DNA of 59,650 nucleotides from Mycobacterium sp. GA-1285 (GTDB taxonomy: Bacteria > Actinomycetota > Actinomycetes > Mycobacteriales > Mycobacteriaceae): positions 1 through 59,650 of the forward strand of contig NZ_LQIS01000020.1 of the NCBI RefSeq assembly GCF_001499905.1, in the 5' to 3' direction. Under the pieces are notes generated by a model that worked only from the letters and a program-made list of their open reading frames with translations, was not told the DNA's origin and did no database searches. Made by a program: the position numbers and the translations under genes. This document shows, one piece after another, positions 24,515-33,772 of the stretch (positions are counted from its first letter, which is position 1; each line of letters opens with the position of its first letter).

Positions 24515-26863
24515 GTGACTTCTGCTTCAGCGGAGAAGGTCGCGACCCGTTATGCGGGAACCCGGGTCGCGCGCGTCGAGGACAACCGGCTTCTCACCGG
24601 GCGCGGCACTTTCGTCGACGACGTCGTGCGGCCCGGGATGCTGCACGCCTGCTTCGTGCGAAGCCCGTTCGCCAGGGCGACGATCAAAGGCATCGACGCG
24701 TCGGTCGCGCTGGCCATGCCCGGTGTGCACGCGGTCTTCACCGCCGACGATCTCAATCCCGACGTCAAGGAAGCCTGGCACGCGGTCGCCGGCAAGGACA
24801 TCCCGGACACGCCGCGACCACCATTGGCCGAGGGTGAGGTGAAGTTCGTCGGCGATCCCGTCGCGCTCGTCGTGGCCGACAGCCGCTACCTCGCCGAGGA
24901 CGCCGTCGACGCGGTCGACGTCGACTACGAACCACTGCCCGCGGTCGCCGACTTCACCAAGGCGATCGGCGGTACGGAGGCCGGCGCTCCCGTCGTGCAC
25001 GAGGCCTATCCCGACAACGTCGCAGGCGGTATGGGTGGCGCACCACCCGACGAGGAGACCTTCGCCAACGCGGCCTGCGTCGCGTCGGCGACCGTCTATC
25101 AGCAGATCTACGCGCCGGTGCCGATCGAGTGCCGCGGCATGGTCGTCGAGTGGACGCCCGCGACCGAGGAACTGACCATATGGGCGTCGACGCAGACACC
25201 CCACGAGTTGCGGGCGTTCTGCGCCCGCCTACTCGGGATTCCCGCGCACAACGTCCGAGTCATCATGCGCGACACCGGCGGTGGCTTCGGACAGAAGGTT
25301 GTGCCGATGCGCGAGGACATGTGCATCATGCTGGCCGCGCGCAAGGTGCCGGCGGCTCTGAAGTGGATCGAGGACCGCCGCGAGAACCTGATGTCGGCGG
25401 GTCAGGCTCGCCACGTCGACGGCACCGCACGGATGGCGCTCGACGAGGACGGCACCATACTCGCCGTCGACATCGACTTCGCTTACGACGTCGGCGCCTA
25501 CCCCACCCCGTACCCGGTGCTGACCACCGCCGCCGTCGGCATGTTCTTCCCCGGCCCGTACCGGGTGCCGAAGGCCAGCTTCAACTACAAGACCGTGTTC
25601 TCCAACACCGCGGGCCTGCACGCGTATCGCGGTCCCTGGCAGTACGAAACGCTGGCCCGCGAAGTGCTTTTCGACATCGCCGCCCGCAAGCTGGACATGG
25701 ATCCCGTCGAACTGCGGCGGCGCAACATCCTGCGCGGCGACGAGATGCCCTACTTCAATCCCAACGGCATGCCCTACGACCACGTCGCTCCCGCCGACAC
25801 CTTCGAGCAGGCCGTCAAGATCCTCGACCACGAGGGCTTCCGCAAGGAACAGGCCGATGCGCTGGCCGAGGGCCGCTACATCGGGCTGGGCTTTTCGGCC
25901 TACATCGAACCGACCGGCGCCGCGACCGGACACCTCGGCACCGAGGGCTGCACCATCCGGATGGAGCCCACCGGGAAGATCAACGTCTACGTCAACGGCG
26001 GGTCGACCGGCAACAGCCTCGAGACCACGGTCGTGCAGTTGACCGCCGACGCGCTGGGCGCCGACATCGCCGACGTGTCGACGATCCAGGGCGACACCGC
26101 GGTCACCCCGTACGGCGCGGGCACGCAGGGCAGCCGAAGCGGTCCGATGACCGCGGGCGCGGTCGCCGAGGCGGGCGCGTTGTTGCGCAAGCAGATCATC
26201 GCGATGGCCGCGCCGCGCCTGGAGGTCGACGAAGCCGAGGTGGAGCTGACCGGCTCGCGGGCCGTGGTGAGCGGAAACCCGGACAAGAGCGTGAGTTTCG
26301 CCGATCTGGCCTACCGCGCCTACTACGAACCCCAGCAGTTGCCGGCCGGTGTCTCGTCGTCACTGGAGGCGACCGCGCGGTTCGCCTCACCACCCGAGGC
26401 GATGATCCACTGGGCCAACGCCACCCACGCCTGCACGTGTGAGGTCGACATCGAGACCGGGCGGGTCACCCTCACCCGCTACATCGTCAGCGAGGACGTC
26501 GGCCCGATGATCAACCCCAACGTCGTCGAGGGTCAGATCGCCGGCGGCACCGTGCAGGGCATCGGTGGTGCGCTGCTCGAAGACATGGCCTACGACGACG
26601 ACGGCAACCCGCTGTCGAGCACCTTCGTCGACTACCTGCTGCCGACGGCCACCGAGGTGCCCGCGATCGAGTACGGCCACGTTGAGATCCCCGGACCCGG
26701 CGTCGGCGGGTACAAGGGTGTCGGCGAGGGCGGCGCGATCGGTTCGACCCCCGCCGTCATCAACGCGATCAACGATGCCCTGGCACCTCTCGGCGTCACC
26801 CTGACCCGCCTACCCGCCAGCCCCGCCGCGATCGTCGAGGCGATCGAGAACGCCAAGAAGTAA
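24515..26863 (+). CDS. Molybdopterin-binding large subunit, xanthine dehydrogenase/CoxL family
   Basis: 782 residues, with GTG start preceded by GGAGAAGG. Family features are the N-terminal aldehyde oxidase a/b hammerhead (NRLLTGRGTFVDDV..., VKFVGDPVALVVADS), MRDTGGGFGQKV, the loop HAYRGPWQYETL, YGAGTQGSRS and the catalytic Glu in GVGEGGAIGSTPA. Form I CO dehydrogenases have AYxCSFR and form II AYRGAGR; this protein has AYRGPW, so CO oxidation is not supported and the substrate is open (an aldehyde, purine or aromatic heterocycle are possibilities). It works with the FAD and 2Fe-2S subunits encoded downstream. Confidence 0.9.
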   Translation: MTSASAEKVATRYAGTRVARVEDNRLLTGRGTFVDDVVRPGMLHACFVRSPFARATIKGIDASVALAMPGVHAVFTADDLNPDVKEAWHAVAGKDIPDTPRPPLAEGEVKFVGDPVALVVADSRYLAEDAVDAVDVDYEPLPAVADFTKAIGGTEAGAPVVHEAYPDNVAGGMGGAPPDEETFANAACVASATVYQQIYAPVPIECRGMVVEWTPATEELTIWASTQTPHELRAFCARLLGIPAHNVRVIMRDTGGGFGQKVVPMREDMCIMLAARKVPAALKWIEDRRENLMSAGQARHVDGTARMALDEDGTILAVDIDFAYDVGAYPTPYPVLTTAAVGMFFPGPYRVPKASFNYKTVFSNTAGLHAYRGPWQYETLAREVLFDIAARKLDMDPVELRRRNILRGDEMPYFNPNGMPYDHVAPADTFEQAVKILDHEGFRKEQADALAEGRYIGLGFSAYIEPTGAATGHLGTEGCTIRMEPTGKINVYVNGGSTGNSLETTVVQLTADALGADIADVSTIQGDTAVTPYGAGTQGSRSGPMTAGAVAEAGALLRKQIIAMAAPRLEVDEAEVELTGSRAVVSGNPDKSVSFADLAYRAYYEPQQLPAGVSSSLEATARFASPPEAMIHWANATHACTCEVDIETGRVTLTRYIVSEDVGPMINPNVVEGQIAGGTVQGIGGALLEDMAYDDDGNPLSSTFVDYLLPTATEVPAIEYGHVEIPGPGVGGYKGVGEGGAIGSTPAVINAINDALAPLGVTLTRLPASPAAIVEAIENAKK

Positions 26864-26877
26864 GGAACACAGCCACA

Positions 26878-27582
26878 GTGGAACTCAACAACGAATTCCG
26901 GGTCGCCGTGCCGGTGGACACGGCATGGGAGGCACTCAACGACGTCCAACGCGTCGCACCGTGTATCCCGGGTGCTCAGCTGTTGTCCGTCGACGGCGAC
27001 GCCTTCACCGGCGCGGTGAAGGTCAAGGTCGGCCCGATCACGGTGTCCTACCAGGGCGAGGCATCGTTCCAGGAGCGTGACAAGGCCGCTCGCCGTGTCG
27101 TCATCAAGGCCCAGGGCAAGGAGACCCGCGGCAGTGGTAACGCGGCCGCGGTCGTGACCGCGCAACTCAAGGACGAGGGTGACGCGACCGTCGTTGCGAT
27201 CAACACGGACTTGACCATCTCGGGGAAGGCCGCTCAGTTCGGCCGCGGCGTACTGGCCGACGTGTCGACGAACCTGATCGGACAGTTCGCCAAGAATCTC
27301 GAATCGGATCTTCTCGGCGGCGCCGCGACCACCGCACCGACCACGGAGACGGCGGCGGTTGCGGCTCAGCCCGACGCGGGTGATTCCATCGACATGCTCA
27401 AAGTCGTTGCGCTGCCGATGGCCAAGCGCGCGGCACCGGTCGCGGCCGCGGTCGCCGGTGGCCTGGCGGTCGGCTTCCTGATCGGCCGGCGCCGCAGGAA
27501 GGCGCCCGCGGCGCTGGCCGACGAGCTGCAGGCCGCGTTGGTGCGACTGCTCGACGCGCCGACCGAGCGGCTGCGGCCGTGA
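26878..27582 (+). CDS. CoxG-like SRPBCC membrane-anchored protein
   Basis: 234 residues with a CoxG/START-like domain (MELNNEFRVAVPVDTAWEALND, IPGAQLLSVDGDAFTGAVKVKVGPI, to about residue 145). An Ala/Thr linker and a C-terminal hydrophobic helix (PVAAAVAGGLAVGFLIG) before RRRRK complete it. CoxG proteins recruit or support molybdenum hydroxylases at the membrane; the tail anchor here fits that role. It is the third gene of the operon, and the next gene starts within its stop (GTGA). Confidence 0.88.
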   Translation: MELNNEFRVAVPVDTAWEALNDVQRVAPCIPGAQLLSVDGDAFTGAVKVKVGPITVSYQGEASFQERDKAARRVVIKAQGKETRGSGNAAAVVTAQLKDEGDATVVAINTDLTISGKAAQFGRGVLADVSTNLIGQFAKNLESDLLGGAATTAPTTETAAVAAQPDAGDSIDMLKVVALPMAKRAAPVAAAVAGGLAVGFLIGRRRRKAPAALADELQAALVRLLDAPTERLRP

Positions 27583-28454
27583 AAGCCGCTCCGTTCACCT
27601 ACCACCGCCCCGATTCGGTGAAGGAGGCGGTGGACATGCTCGCCGAATACGGTGAGGACGCGAAAATCCTTGCCGGCGGCCAGAGTCTGGTGCCGATGCT
27701 CGCGATGCGACTGACGCACTTCGACAACCTCATCGACATCTCCCGGATCGACGAGCTGCGCAGCATCGACCTGGTGGACGGCGCGGTACGCATCGCGGCA
27801 GGCACCCCGCACTCGTTCGTCGGAATGGACGACGAAGTCGCGGAATCGGTTCCGTTGCTGACGCTGGCCACCCCGCACATCGGGCACTTCCAGATCCGCA
27901 CCAGGGGCACGCTCGGCGGGGCCATCGCACACGCCGATCCCGCGGCGGAGTACGCGGCGGTCGCGCTCGCGCTCGACGCGCAGATGGATGTCGTCTCCTC
28001 AACGGGCTCCCGGCAGATCGCGGCGCGAGATTTCTTCACCGGTCTCTGGGAGACGTCGCTGCAGCCGGGGGAGATGCTGACCGCGGTGCACTTCCCCGTC
28101 TGGGGTGGGCGGTCCGGTTTCGCACTGGAGGAATTCGCCCGCCGCCACGGCGACTTCGCGATCGCGGGGGCCGCGGTGGCGGTCCAGCTCGACGACGATG
28201 ACCGGGTGAGTCGTTGCGGCATAGGGTTGTTGGGTCTGGGTTCGACACCGCTACGGGGTAGCGCCGCCGAGGACGCCGTCACCGGTCGACCGGTCCACGA
28301 GATCAGCGCACAGGAGGTCGGCAGGCTCGCACTGACCGGCCTCGAAGACATTCCGTCCGACCTGCAGGGGTCGGCCGCCTACCGGGCCAAGGTCGGGGCG
28401 ACGATGGTCGCTCGCGCCTGGTCCCGCGCCATCACGGAGGCAAGCGATGCATGA
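27579..28454 (+). CDS. FAD-binding medium subunit, CoxM/XdhB family
   Basis: 291 residues with the FAD pyrophosphate motifs AGGQSLVPMLAMRL and TRGTLGGAIAHADPAAEYAAVALAL, and the CO dehydrogenase flavoprotein C-terminal domain. It passes electrons from the 2Fe-2S subunit to the acceptor. The GTG overlaps the CoxG-like stop, and the following 2Fe-2S gene overlaps this one by 8 bp, so the subunits are tightly coupled. Confidence 0.92.
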   Translation: MKAAPFTYHRPDSVKEAVDMLAEYGEDAKILAGGQSLVPMLAMRLTHFDNLIDISRIDELRSIDLVDGAVRIAAGTPHSFVGMDDEVAESVPLLTLATPHIGHFQIRTRGTLGGAIAHADPAAEYAAVALALDAQMDVVSSTGSRQIAARDFFTGLWETSLQPGEMLTAVHFPVWGGRSGFALEEFARRHGDFAIAGAAVAVQLDDDDRVSRCGIGLLGLGSTPLRGSAAEDAVTGRPVHEISAQEVGRLALTGLEDIPSDLQGSAAYRAKVGATMVARAWSRAITEASDA

Positions 28455-28917
28455 GATGCCGGTCGAAGTGACGGTCAACGGACGCACATTCTCGGCGACC
28501 GTGGAACCGCGTCTCACACTTGCGGACTTCCTTCGGGAGAAGTGTGGCCTGACCGGTACCCACCTCGGTTGTGAGCACGGCGCCTGTGGCGCCTGCACGG
28601 TGCTGCTCAACGGGGACGCGGTGCGCGCCTGCCTGATCTTCGCCGTCCAGGCCGAGGGTATGGAGGTCACCACCGTCGAGGGCATCGGCGGCGCGGACGG
28701 TGAACTGTCGCCGGTGCAGGCCGCCTTGCGCGAATGCCATGGGCTGCAGTGCGGTTTCTGCACACCGGGCTTCGTCACCTCCATCACCGCGCTGCTGCGC
28801 GACAACCCCAAGCCGAGCGACGAGGAGATCCGCGAGGGTTTGTCGGGCAACTTCTGTCGGTGCACCGGCTATCAGGGAATCATCAACGCGGTACACCGTG
28901 CCGCCGAGATGACCTGA
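28447..28917 (+). CDS. 2Fe-2S small subunit, CoxS/XdhC-type ferredoxin
   Basis: 156 residues. The N-terminal plant-type [2Fe-2S] cluster has Cys42, Cys47, Cys50 and Cys62 (GCEHGACGAC...AC). The C-terminal helical [2Fe-2S] domain carries CGFC and CRC (LQCGFCTPGF, NFCRCTGYQGI). It completes the large/medium/small hydroxylase. The ATG at 28447 is chosen because it precedes HEMPVEVTVNG; an ATG four codons in is equally possible. Confidence 0.93.
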   Translation: MHEMPVEVTVNGRTFSATVEPRLTLADFLREKCGLTGTHLGCEHGACGACTVLLNGDAVRACLIFAVQAEGMEVTTVEGIGGADGELSPVQAALRECHGLQCGFCTPGFVTSITALLRDNPKPSDEEIREGLSGNFCRCTGYQGIINAVHRAAEMT

Positions 28918-28922
28918 GGCAC

Positions 28923-29888
28923 ATGCTCATCGCCGCCACGGGGGGCACCGGCTACGTCGGCGCCCACTGCGTACGTGCCCTGCTGCTTGCCGGCCACCGC
29001 GTGCGCCTGCTCATCGCGCCCGACGCGGAGGGCGCCCCGGTACTGGCCAAACTCGCCGAGATCGGGGACGTCGAGACGCTGAGCGGCGACATCAGGCAGA
29101 CCGGCACAGTGGATGCGCTGCTCGAAGGCTGCGACGCGGTGCTGCACGGCGCCGGAGTGGTCGGCACCGACAAGCGCCGCACCTCGCTGATGTGGGAGGT
29201 GAACGCCCATGCCACCGAGGCGGTGCTGACTCGCGCGGTGGCCGGCGGGTTGGACCCCGTCGTGTTGGTCAGCAGCTACAGCGCGCTGTTTCCACCACCG
29301 AACGGGGTGATCGGCCCCGATACGCCCACCGCGCCCGGTCGCAGCCCGTACGCGCAGACCAAGGCCTACGCCGACCGCGTGGCGCGGCGACTGCAGGAGC
29401 AGGGAGCGCCGGTCGTCATCACCTACCCGTCGAGCGTGGTGGGACCCGCGTTCCACACCGCCGCGGGCGTCACCGAGCGCGGGTGGGCGCCCCTGGTGCG
29501 ATGGGGCGTCGCGCCGCGACTGCGCGGCGGGATGCAGATGATCGACGTTCGCGATGTCGCCGACGTGCATGCCGCGCTGTTCGTCCCGGGCCGCGGACCA
29601 CGCCGCTATGTATGCGGCGGCGAATTGATCGCGTTCGACGACATGATTTCGGCCCTCGAGCGGGGCACGAACCGTCGATTCAAGCGAATCCCGATCAGCC
29701 AGGGCATGTTTCGCGGGCTGAGCATCGTCGGAGAGGCGCTGTCCGGCGTTGTCGACCTGGGCGACGGTCTCACCTATGAAGCCGCGCTGCTGCTCACCGC
29801 TGCGACGCCGACCGACGACTCGGCGACCACCCGCGACCTCGGCGTGACGTGGCGGTCGCCGGTCGACGCCATCATCGCGTCCTTCTGA
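28923..29888 (+). CDS. Extended SDR NAD-dependent epimerase/dehydratase
   Basis: 321 residues. The glycine motif TGGTGYVG is at residues 6-13 and the catalytic pair in SPYAQTKAYAD (Tyr-x-x-x-Lys), with SSYSAL supplying Ser. The fold is that of extended SDR sugar epimerases or 3-beta-HSD-like enzymes. It lies 5 bp after the 2Fe-2S gene on the same strand, so it is likely the last gene of the molybdenum hydroxylase operon and may act on the same substrate chain. The longer open frame starting at 28734 is an overlap artefact. Confidence 0.87.
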   Translation: MLIAATGGTGYVGAHCVRALLLAGHRVRLLIAPDAEGAPVLAKLAEIGDVETLSGDIRQTGTVDALLEGCDAVLHGAGVVGTDKRRTSLMWEVNAHATEAVLTRAVAGGLDPVVLVSSYSALFPPPNGVIGPDTPTAPGRSPYAQTKAYADRVARRLQEQGAPVVITYPSSVVGPAFHTAAGVTERGWAPLVRWGVAPRLRGGMQMIDVRDVADVHAALFVPGRGPRRYVCGGELIAFDDMISALERGTNRRFKRIPISQGMFRGLSIVGEALSGVVDLGDGLTYEAALLLTAATPTDDSATTRDLGVTWRSPVDAIIASF

Positions 29889-29898
29889 AACGCGCGAG

Positions 29899-31647
29899 TC
29901 AGCTGCGGTCGGGCTCTGTGCGCGGACCGAAGCCGGACTGCGATTCACCGGCTGTGGCGTGTCTGCCGATATGCGCCTCGGCGCGCATGCGGTCCACCAT
30001 GTGCGGGTAGTGCAGCTCGAAAGCGGGCCGCTCCGAACGGATTCGGGGCAGCTCGGTGAAGTTGTGCCGCGGCGGCGGGCACGACGTCGCCCACTCCAGC
30101 GAGTTGCCGTAACCCCACGGATCGTCGACGGTGACCGGCTCGCCGTAGCGCCAGCTCTTGAACACGTTCCACGCGAACGGCAGCACCGACAGGCCGAGGA
30201 TGAACGCGCCGATCGTCGACACGACGTTGAGCACCGTGAAGCCGTCACTGGGCAGGTAGTCCGCGTAGCGCCGCGGCATACCCTCGTTGCCGAGCCAGTG
30301 CTGCACCAGGAACGTGGTGTGGAACCCGATCAAGGTGAGCCAGAAGTTGAGCTTGCCCAGCCGCTCGTCGAGCAACCGGCCCGTCATCTTCGGGAACCAG
30401 AAGTAGATGCCGGCGTAGGTGGCGAACACGATCGTCCCGAACAGCACGTAGTGGAAGTGCGCGACCACGAAGTAGGAGTCGGTGACGTGGAAGTCCAGCG
30501 GCGGGCTGGCCAGCATCACACCGGTGAGGCCGCCCAGCAGGAAGGTGACCAGGAACCCGAACGAGAACAGCATCGGTGTCTCGAACGTCAACTGGCCCTT
30601 CCACATCGTGCCTATCCAGTTGAAGAACTTGATACCCGTCGGCACCGCGATCAGGTAGGTGGTGAATGCGAAGAACGGCAGCATCACCGCGCCGGTGGCG
30701 TACATGTGGTGCGCCCACACCACGACCGACAGCGCCGCAATACCCAAGGTGGCGTACACCAGCGTGGTGTAGCCGAATATCGGTTTGCGGGAGAACACCG
30801 GGATGACTTCGGTGACGATGCCGAAGAACGGCAGCGCGATGATGTACACCTCGGGATGGCCGAAGAACCAGAACAAGTGCTGGTACAGGATCGGGCCGCC
30901 GTTGGCCGGGTCGTAGATGTGTGCACCGAGGTGGCGGTCGGCGGCCAGGCCCAGCAGCGCCGCGGTCAGCAGCGGGAACACCATCAACACCAGAACCGAC
31001 GTCACCAGGATGTTCCAGGTGAAGATCGGCATCCGGAACATCGTCATACCGGGTGCGCGCATGCACACCACGGTGGTGATCATGTTGACGCCACCGAGAA
31101 TGGTGCCCAGGCCGGCGACGGCCAGGCCCAGGATCCACAGATCCCCACCGGGGCCCGGTGAGTGGATCGCGTTGCTCAGCGGGGCGTAGGCCGTCCAGCC
31201 GAAGTCCGCGGCACCGCCCGGGGTGATGAAGCCGGAGATGGCGATGAGCCCGCCGAACAGGAACAACCAGTATGAGAACGCGTTGAGCCGCGGGAACGCC
31301 ACGTCGGGCGCGCCGATCTGCAGCGGCAGCACCAGGTTGGCGAACCCGAACACGATCGGCGTCGCATAGAACAGCAACATGATCGTGCCGTGCATGGTGA
31401 ACAGCTGGTTGTACTGCTCGTTGGACAGGAACTGCAGTCCCGGCATCGCGAGCTCGCCCCGGATAAACAGCGCCATCAACCCGCCGATGAAGAAGAAGAT
31501 GAAGCAGGTGACGACGTACATGATGCCGATCAGCTTGTGATCGGTGGTGGTGACGAGCTTGTAGATCAGGTTGCCCCGCGGACCCAACCTGGCCGGGAAG
31601 GGTCGACGGACCTCGAGTTGCGGTACTGAGGTCGCTTCGGCAGTCAA
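29899..31647 (-). CDS. ctaD: Cytochrome c oxidase subunit I (aa3 type)
   Basis: 582 residues with twelve TM helices of heme-copper oxidase subunit I. Heme and CuB ligands are in FTMHGTIM (heme a), [10 protein letters not shown] (His-Tyr pair, crosslinked in the family), [10 protein letters not shown] (CuB His pair) and [10 protein letters not shown] (heme a3 and a His). The D- and K-channel residues look conserved. It is the terminal oxidase of the bcc-aa3 branch. Here it stands alone, without ctaC, ctaE or serB2, so it may be a second copy rather than the housekeeping one. It is convergent with the epimerase gene (10-bp gap). Confidence 0.95.
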   Translation of the reverse strand: MTAEATSVPQLEVRRPFPARLGPRGNLIYKLVTTTDHKLIGIMYVVTCFIFFFIGGLMALFIRGELAMPGLQFLSNEQYNQLFTMHGTIMLLFYATPIVFGFANLVLPLQIGAPDVAFPRLNAFSYWLFLFGGLIAISGFITPGGAADFGWTAYAPLSNAIHSPGPGGDLWILGLAVAGLGTILGGVNMITTVVCMRAPGMTMFRMPIFTWNILVTSVLVLMVFPLLTAALLGLAADRHLGAHIYDPANGGPILYQHLFWFFGHPEVYIIALPFFGIVTEVIPVFSRKPIFGYTTLVYATLGIAALSVVVWAHHMYATGAVMLPFFAFTTYLIAVPTGIKFFNWIGTMWKGQLTFETPMLFSFGFLVTFLLGGLTGVMLASPPLDFHVTDSYFVVAHFHYVLFGTIVFATYAGIYFWFPKMTGRLLDERLGKLNFWLTLIGFHTTFLVQHWLGNEGMPRRYADYLPSDGFTVLNVVSTIGAFILGLSVLPFAWNVFKSWRYGEPVTVDDPWGYGNSLEWATSCPPPRHNFTELPRIRSERPAFELHYPHMVDRMRAEAHIGRHATAGESQSGFGPRTEPDRS

Positions 31648-31752
31648 AGGACCCTCCCTTCGGCGCGGGGACGAGGGGTCATCGTCTGCTCGATTCTAGG
31701 TAGCCCGGTTGCGAGCCGAAAGCCATTCCGCGAAGTGACGCGGCCGACCGCA

Positions 31753-32238
31753 TCAACCGGCCGCGTTCACCGCCGCCCCGTCGTCGCTGTGCATGCCGTA
31801 CGGCACCGCGGTCAGCATCGTGACCGAGAGTTCGGTTCCGCTCGGTGTCCGGAAGCTGCGCCGTTCACCCGGGCGGGCGCCGAGGATCGCCGCGCCCAAC
31901 GGCGACTGGGTCGAGTACACCTCGATGTCGCCGTGTTCAGCGCTGCGCACGCCGAGGAGGAACGTCTCGATCTCACCGGTGTCGTCATACCGGGCGGTGA
32001 CGACCATGCCCGGCTCGGCGATGCCGTCGTCCGGCGGGTCCTCGCCGACGACGGCGTTGATGAGCATCTCGTGGATCTGCTGAATGCGGGCTTGCCGGGC
32101 GCGTTTGACGGCGCTCGCATTCTCGTCGGCGTCTTCGTCGCCGACCGTGTTCGCGCTCAGTTCACGCAGCGTGGCGAGCTCCTGCTGCAGTCGCTCGTAG
32201 GCAGCTTGTGAGATCCAGATCCGTTGCGCTTCGGTCAT
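31753..32238 (-). CDS. GreA/GreB-family RNA polymerase secondary-channel factor
   Basis: 161 residues with a good ribosome site (AAAGGACC). The N-terminal coiled coil (about 8-65) has an acidic tip DEDADEN where Gre factors hold their catalytic acids, followed by the FKBP-like C-terminal domain (GDIEVYSTQSPLGAAILGARPGERRSFRTP). It resembles mycobacterial Gre homologues of the Rv3788 type more than canonical GreA, so it may inhibit or modulate transcription rather than rescue arrested polymerase. It is monocistronic, with a 12-bp inverted repeat upstream. Confidence 0.82.
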   Translation of the reverse strand: MTEAQRIWISQAAYERLQQELATLRELSANTVGDEDADENASAVKRARQARIQQIHEMLINAVVGEDPPDDGIAEPGMVVTARYDDTGEIETFLLGVRSAEHGDIEVYSTQSPLGAAILGARPGERRSFRTPSGTELSVTMLTAVPYGMHSDDGAAVNAAG

Positions 32239-32264
32239 TTTCGGTCCTTTCTCGAAAGGGTTGC

Positions 32265-32307
32265 CGTCAGGGGCGGGTTACGGGCTGTGAGAACGCCGCC
32301 CCTGACG
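32265..32307 (-). terminator. 12-bp perfect inverted repeat between the amino-acid dehydrogenase and Gre-like genes
   Basis: CGTCAGGGGCGG (32265-32276) and CCGCCCCTGACG (32296-32307) are exact complements with a 19-base loop. It lies 50 bp downstream of the dehydrogenase stop and 27 bp upstream of the Gre-like start, both on the minus strand. No T-run follows. It may end the dehydrogenase transcript, or be an operator or leader hairpin for the Gre-like gene. Confidence 0.5.
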
Positions 32308-32357
32308 ACTCGCAGTGCCCGTGAAGGGCAGAAGTCCCGGCGAAGTCGGTGAGCGAT

Positions 32358-33623
32358 CTATGCGACTGCGCGCCGGAGCGGATCGAAGGGCCGCAGCGCT
32401 TCGGGTTGCTTGCCGGTCGTGATCTGTTCGGCCAAGAGCCGGCCGGTGACCGGACCGTGGGCCAGTCCCCACATGCCGTGCCCGCCGGCGACGTACACGT
32501 TTCGCGACATCTCACCGATGAGCGGACGCCCGTCGGGGGTGATCGGCCGCGGACCCACCCAGATGTCGCTGCGCTCGGCCCACCGGACTCCCTCCAGCAG
32601 GGGGCTTGCCGAGTCGACGATCGCGCCGACCCGCTCGGCGATCGCCGGCTCGTGCGGGTCGCGAAACTCCATCGTGCCCGCCACTCGCAGCGCACCCTTG
32701 TACGGCGTACACGCAATCCGCGCGTCCGGCAGATAGATCGGGCCGGGGATGGGCCGATCCACCGGCACGGTGAACGAGTAACCGCGGCCCGACTCCACCG
32801 GGACGCGAAGCCGGTGGCCCGTCAACCGGGACATCCACGCGCCGGTGGCGATCACCGCGCTTTCGGCGGTCAGATGCTTGCCGCTGTACGGCTGGACCAC
32901 CACCCGGTTGCCGGAACTGAACACACCGCGCACGTCATGGGTCAGGATCTCTGCCCCGCGCTCCTCGACCGCCCGGCCCAGGGCTTGCACGAAACGGCCG
33001 GGGTCGACGAAGCGCTGACCGTTGATGTTTATTCCGGCGGTGACCGCCGGGGACGCCAACGGCACCTGCTCGCGCAACGCCTCGCCGGACAGGCCGGTCA
33101 CGAACAGACCCTGTCCTGCGCGTTCGAGGGCACGTAGTTCGCGCATCATGTTCTCGGCATCCTCGGTGCTGCGGAAGATCGCGGTGATCGGGGCGTCGGT
33201 CACCGGGGCGTCCACCCCGTTCGCGATCAGGACGTCGAACGCCTCGATGCATTCCTCGTTGAGCGGCACGTTGGCCGCCACCGCCTGGTTCCACACCGAT
33301 GAGCGGGAGTTCAGGGCGAACTGGATCAGGAACAGCCACAACGCACCGTCGACGCTCAGCGGGATGTGCAGCGGTGCGTTGCGGTCGCTCAACGAGCGAA
33401 GCCCGTAGCGCAACGTCTTCGGCGAGTTCAACGGCACCGTCAGCGCGGGTGCGACCCAACCCGCGTTGCCCCAGGAGGCGCCTGCGGCCACCCCGCTGCG
33501 GTCGACGACGGTGACGTCGACCCCGCGCTCCTGCAGAAACCACGCCGTGGACAAGCCGACGATGCCGGCGCCGACCACGATCGCAGACCGCGGCCCACCG
33601 TCGATGCGCTCGCCGCCGACCAT
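32358..33623 (-). CDS. D-amino-acid dehydrogenase/oxidase (DadA-like FAD enzyme)
   Basis: 421 residues. The FAD-binding Rossmann motif GAGIVGLSTAWFLQERGVDVTVVDR starts near residue 18, and the DAO fold continues to the C-terminal second FAD contact (NVYVAGGHGMWGLAHGPVTGRLLAE). DadA-type enzymes oxidise D-amino acids such as D-alanine and pass electrons to the respiratory chain. The ATG is preceded by GGAGGG. The PucR regulator encoded 149 bp upstream on the same strand is a likely controller. Confidence 0.87.
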   Translation of the reverse strand: MVGGERIDGGPRSAIVVGAGIVGLSTAWFLQERGVDVTVVDRSGVAAGASWGNAGWVAPALTVPLNSPKTLRYGLRSLSDRNAPLHIPLSVDGALWLFLIQFALNSRSSVWNQAVAANVPLNEECIEAFDVLIANGVDAPVTDAPITAIFRSTEDAENMMRELRALERAGQGLFVTGLSGEALREQVPLASPAVTAGININGQRFVDPGRFVQALGRAVEERGAEILTHDVRGVFSSGNRVVVQPYSGKHLTAESAVIATGAWMSRLTGHRLRVPVESGRGYSFTVPVDRPIPGPIYLPDARIACTPYKGALRVAGTMEFRDPHEPAIAERVGAIVDSASPLLEGVRWAERSDIWVGPRPITPDGRPLIGEMSRNVYVAGGHGMWGLAHGPVTGRLLAEQITTGKQPEALRPFDPLRRAVA

Positions 33624-33772
33624 TGCAATCCCTCCATCACCGTGAACGGTTATTCGTTATTCCATGGTGGGCCGGGCGACCGTGTTCCGACTTGCCGGTG
33701 CCCGACAATCGACCCGGGCGCCGTTGTGGTGATCCGACAACGACCTGGTCGAGCCCGGTCCGCTCGGTCGGC

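Noticed and set aside
24515..26863. Carbon monoxide dehydrogenase large subunit
   Set aside because: The loop motif is AYRGPW, not AYxCSFR, so CO oxidation is not supported despite CoxG, CoxM and CoxS-type neighbours.
28872..30248. 458-codon minus-strand frame
   Set aside because: It runs antisense to the epimerase and through ctaD in the wrong frame; no protein family features.
33624..33772. PucR binding site in the gap before the D-amino-acid dehydrogenase
   Set aside because: Only a short direct repeat (GTTATTC twice) is visible; no inverted repeat strong enough to call.
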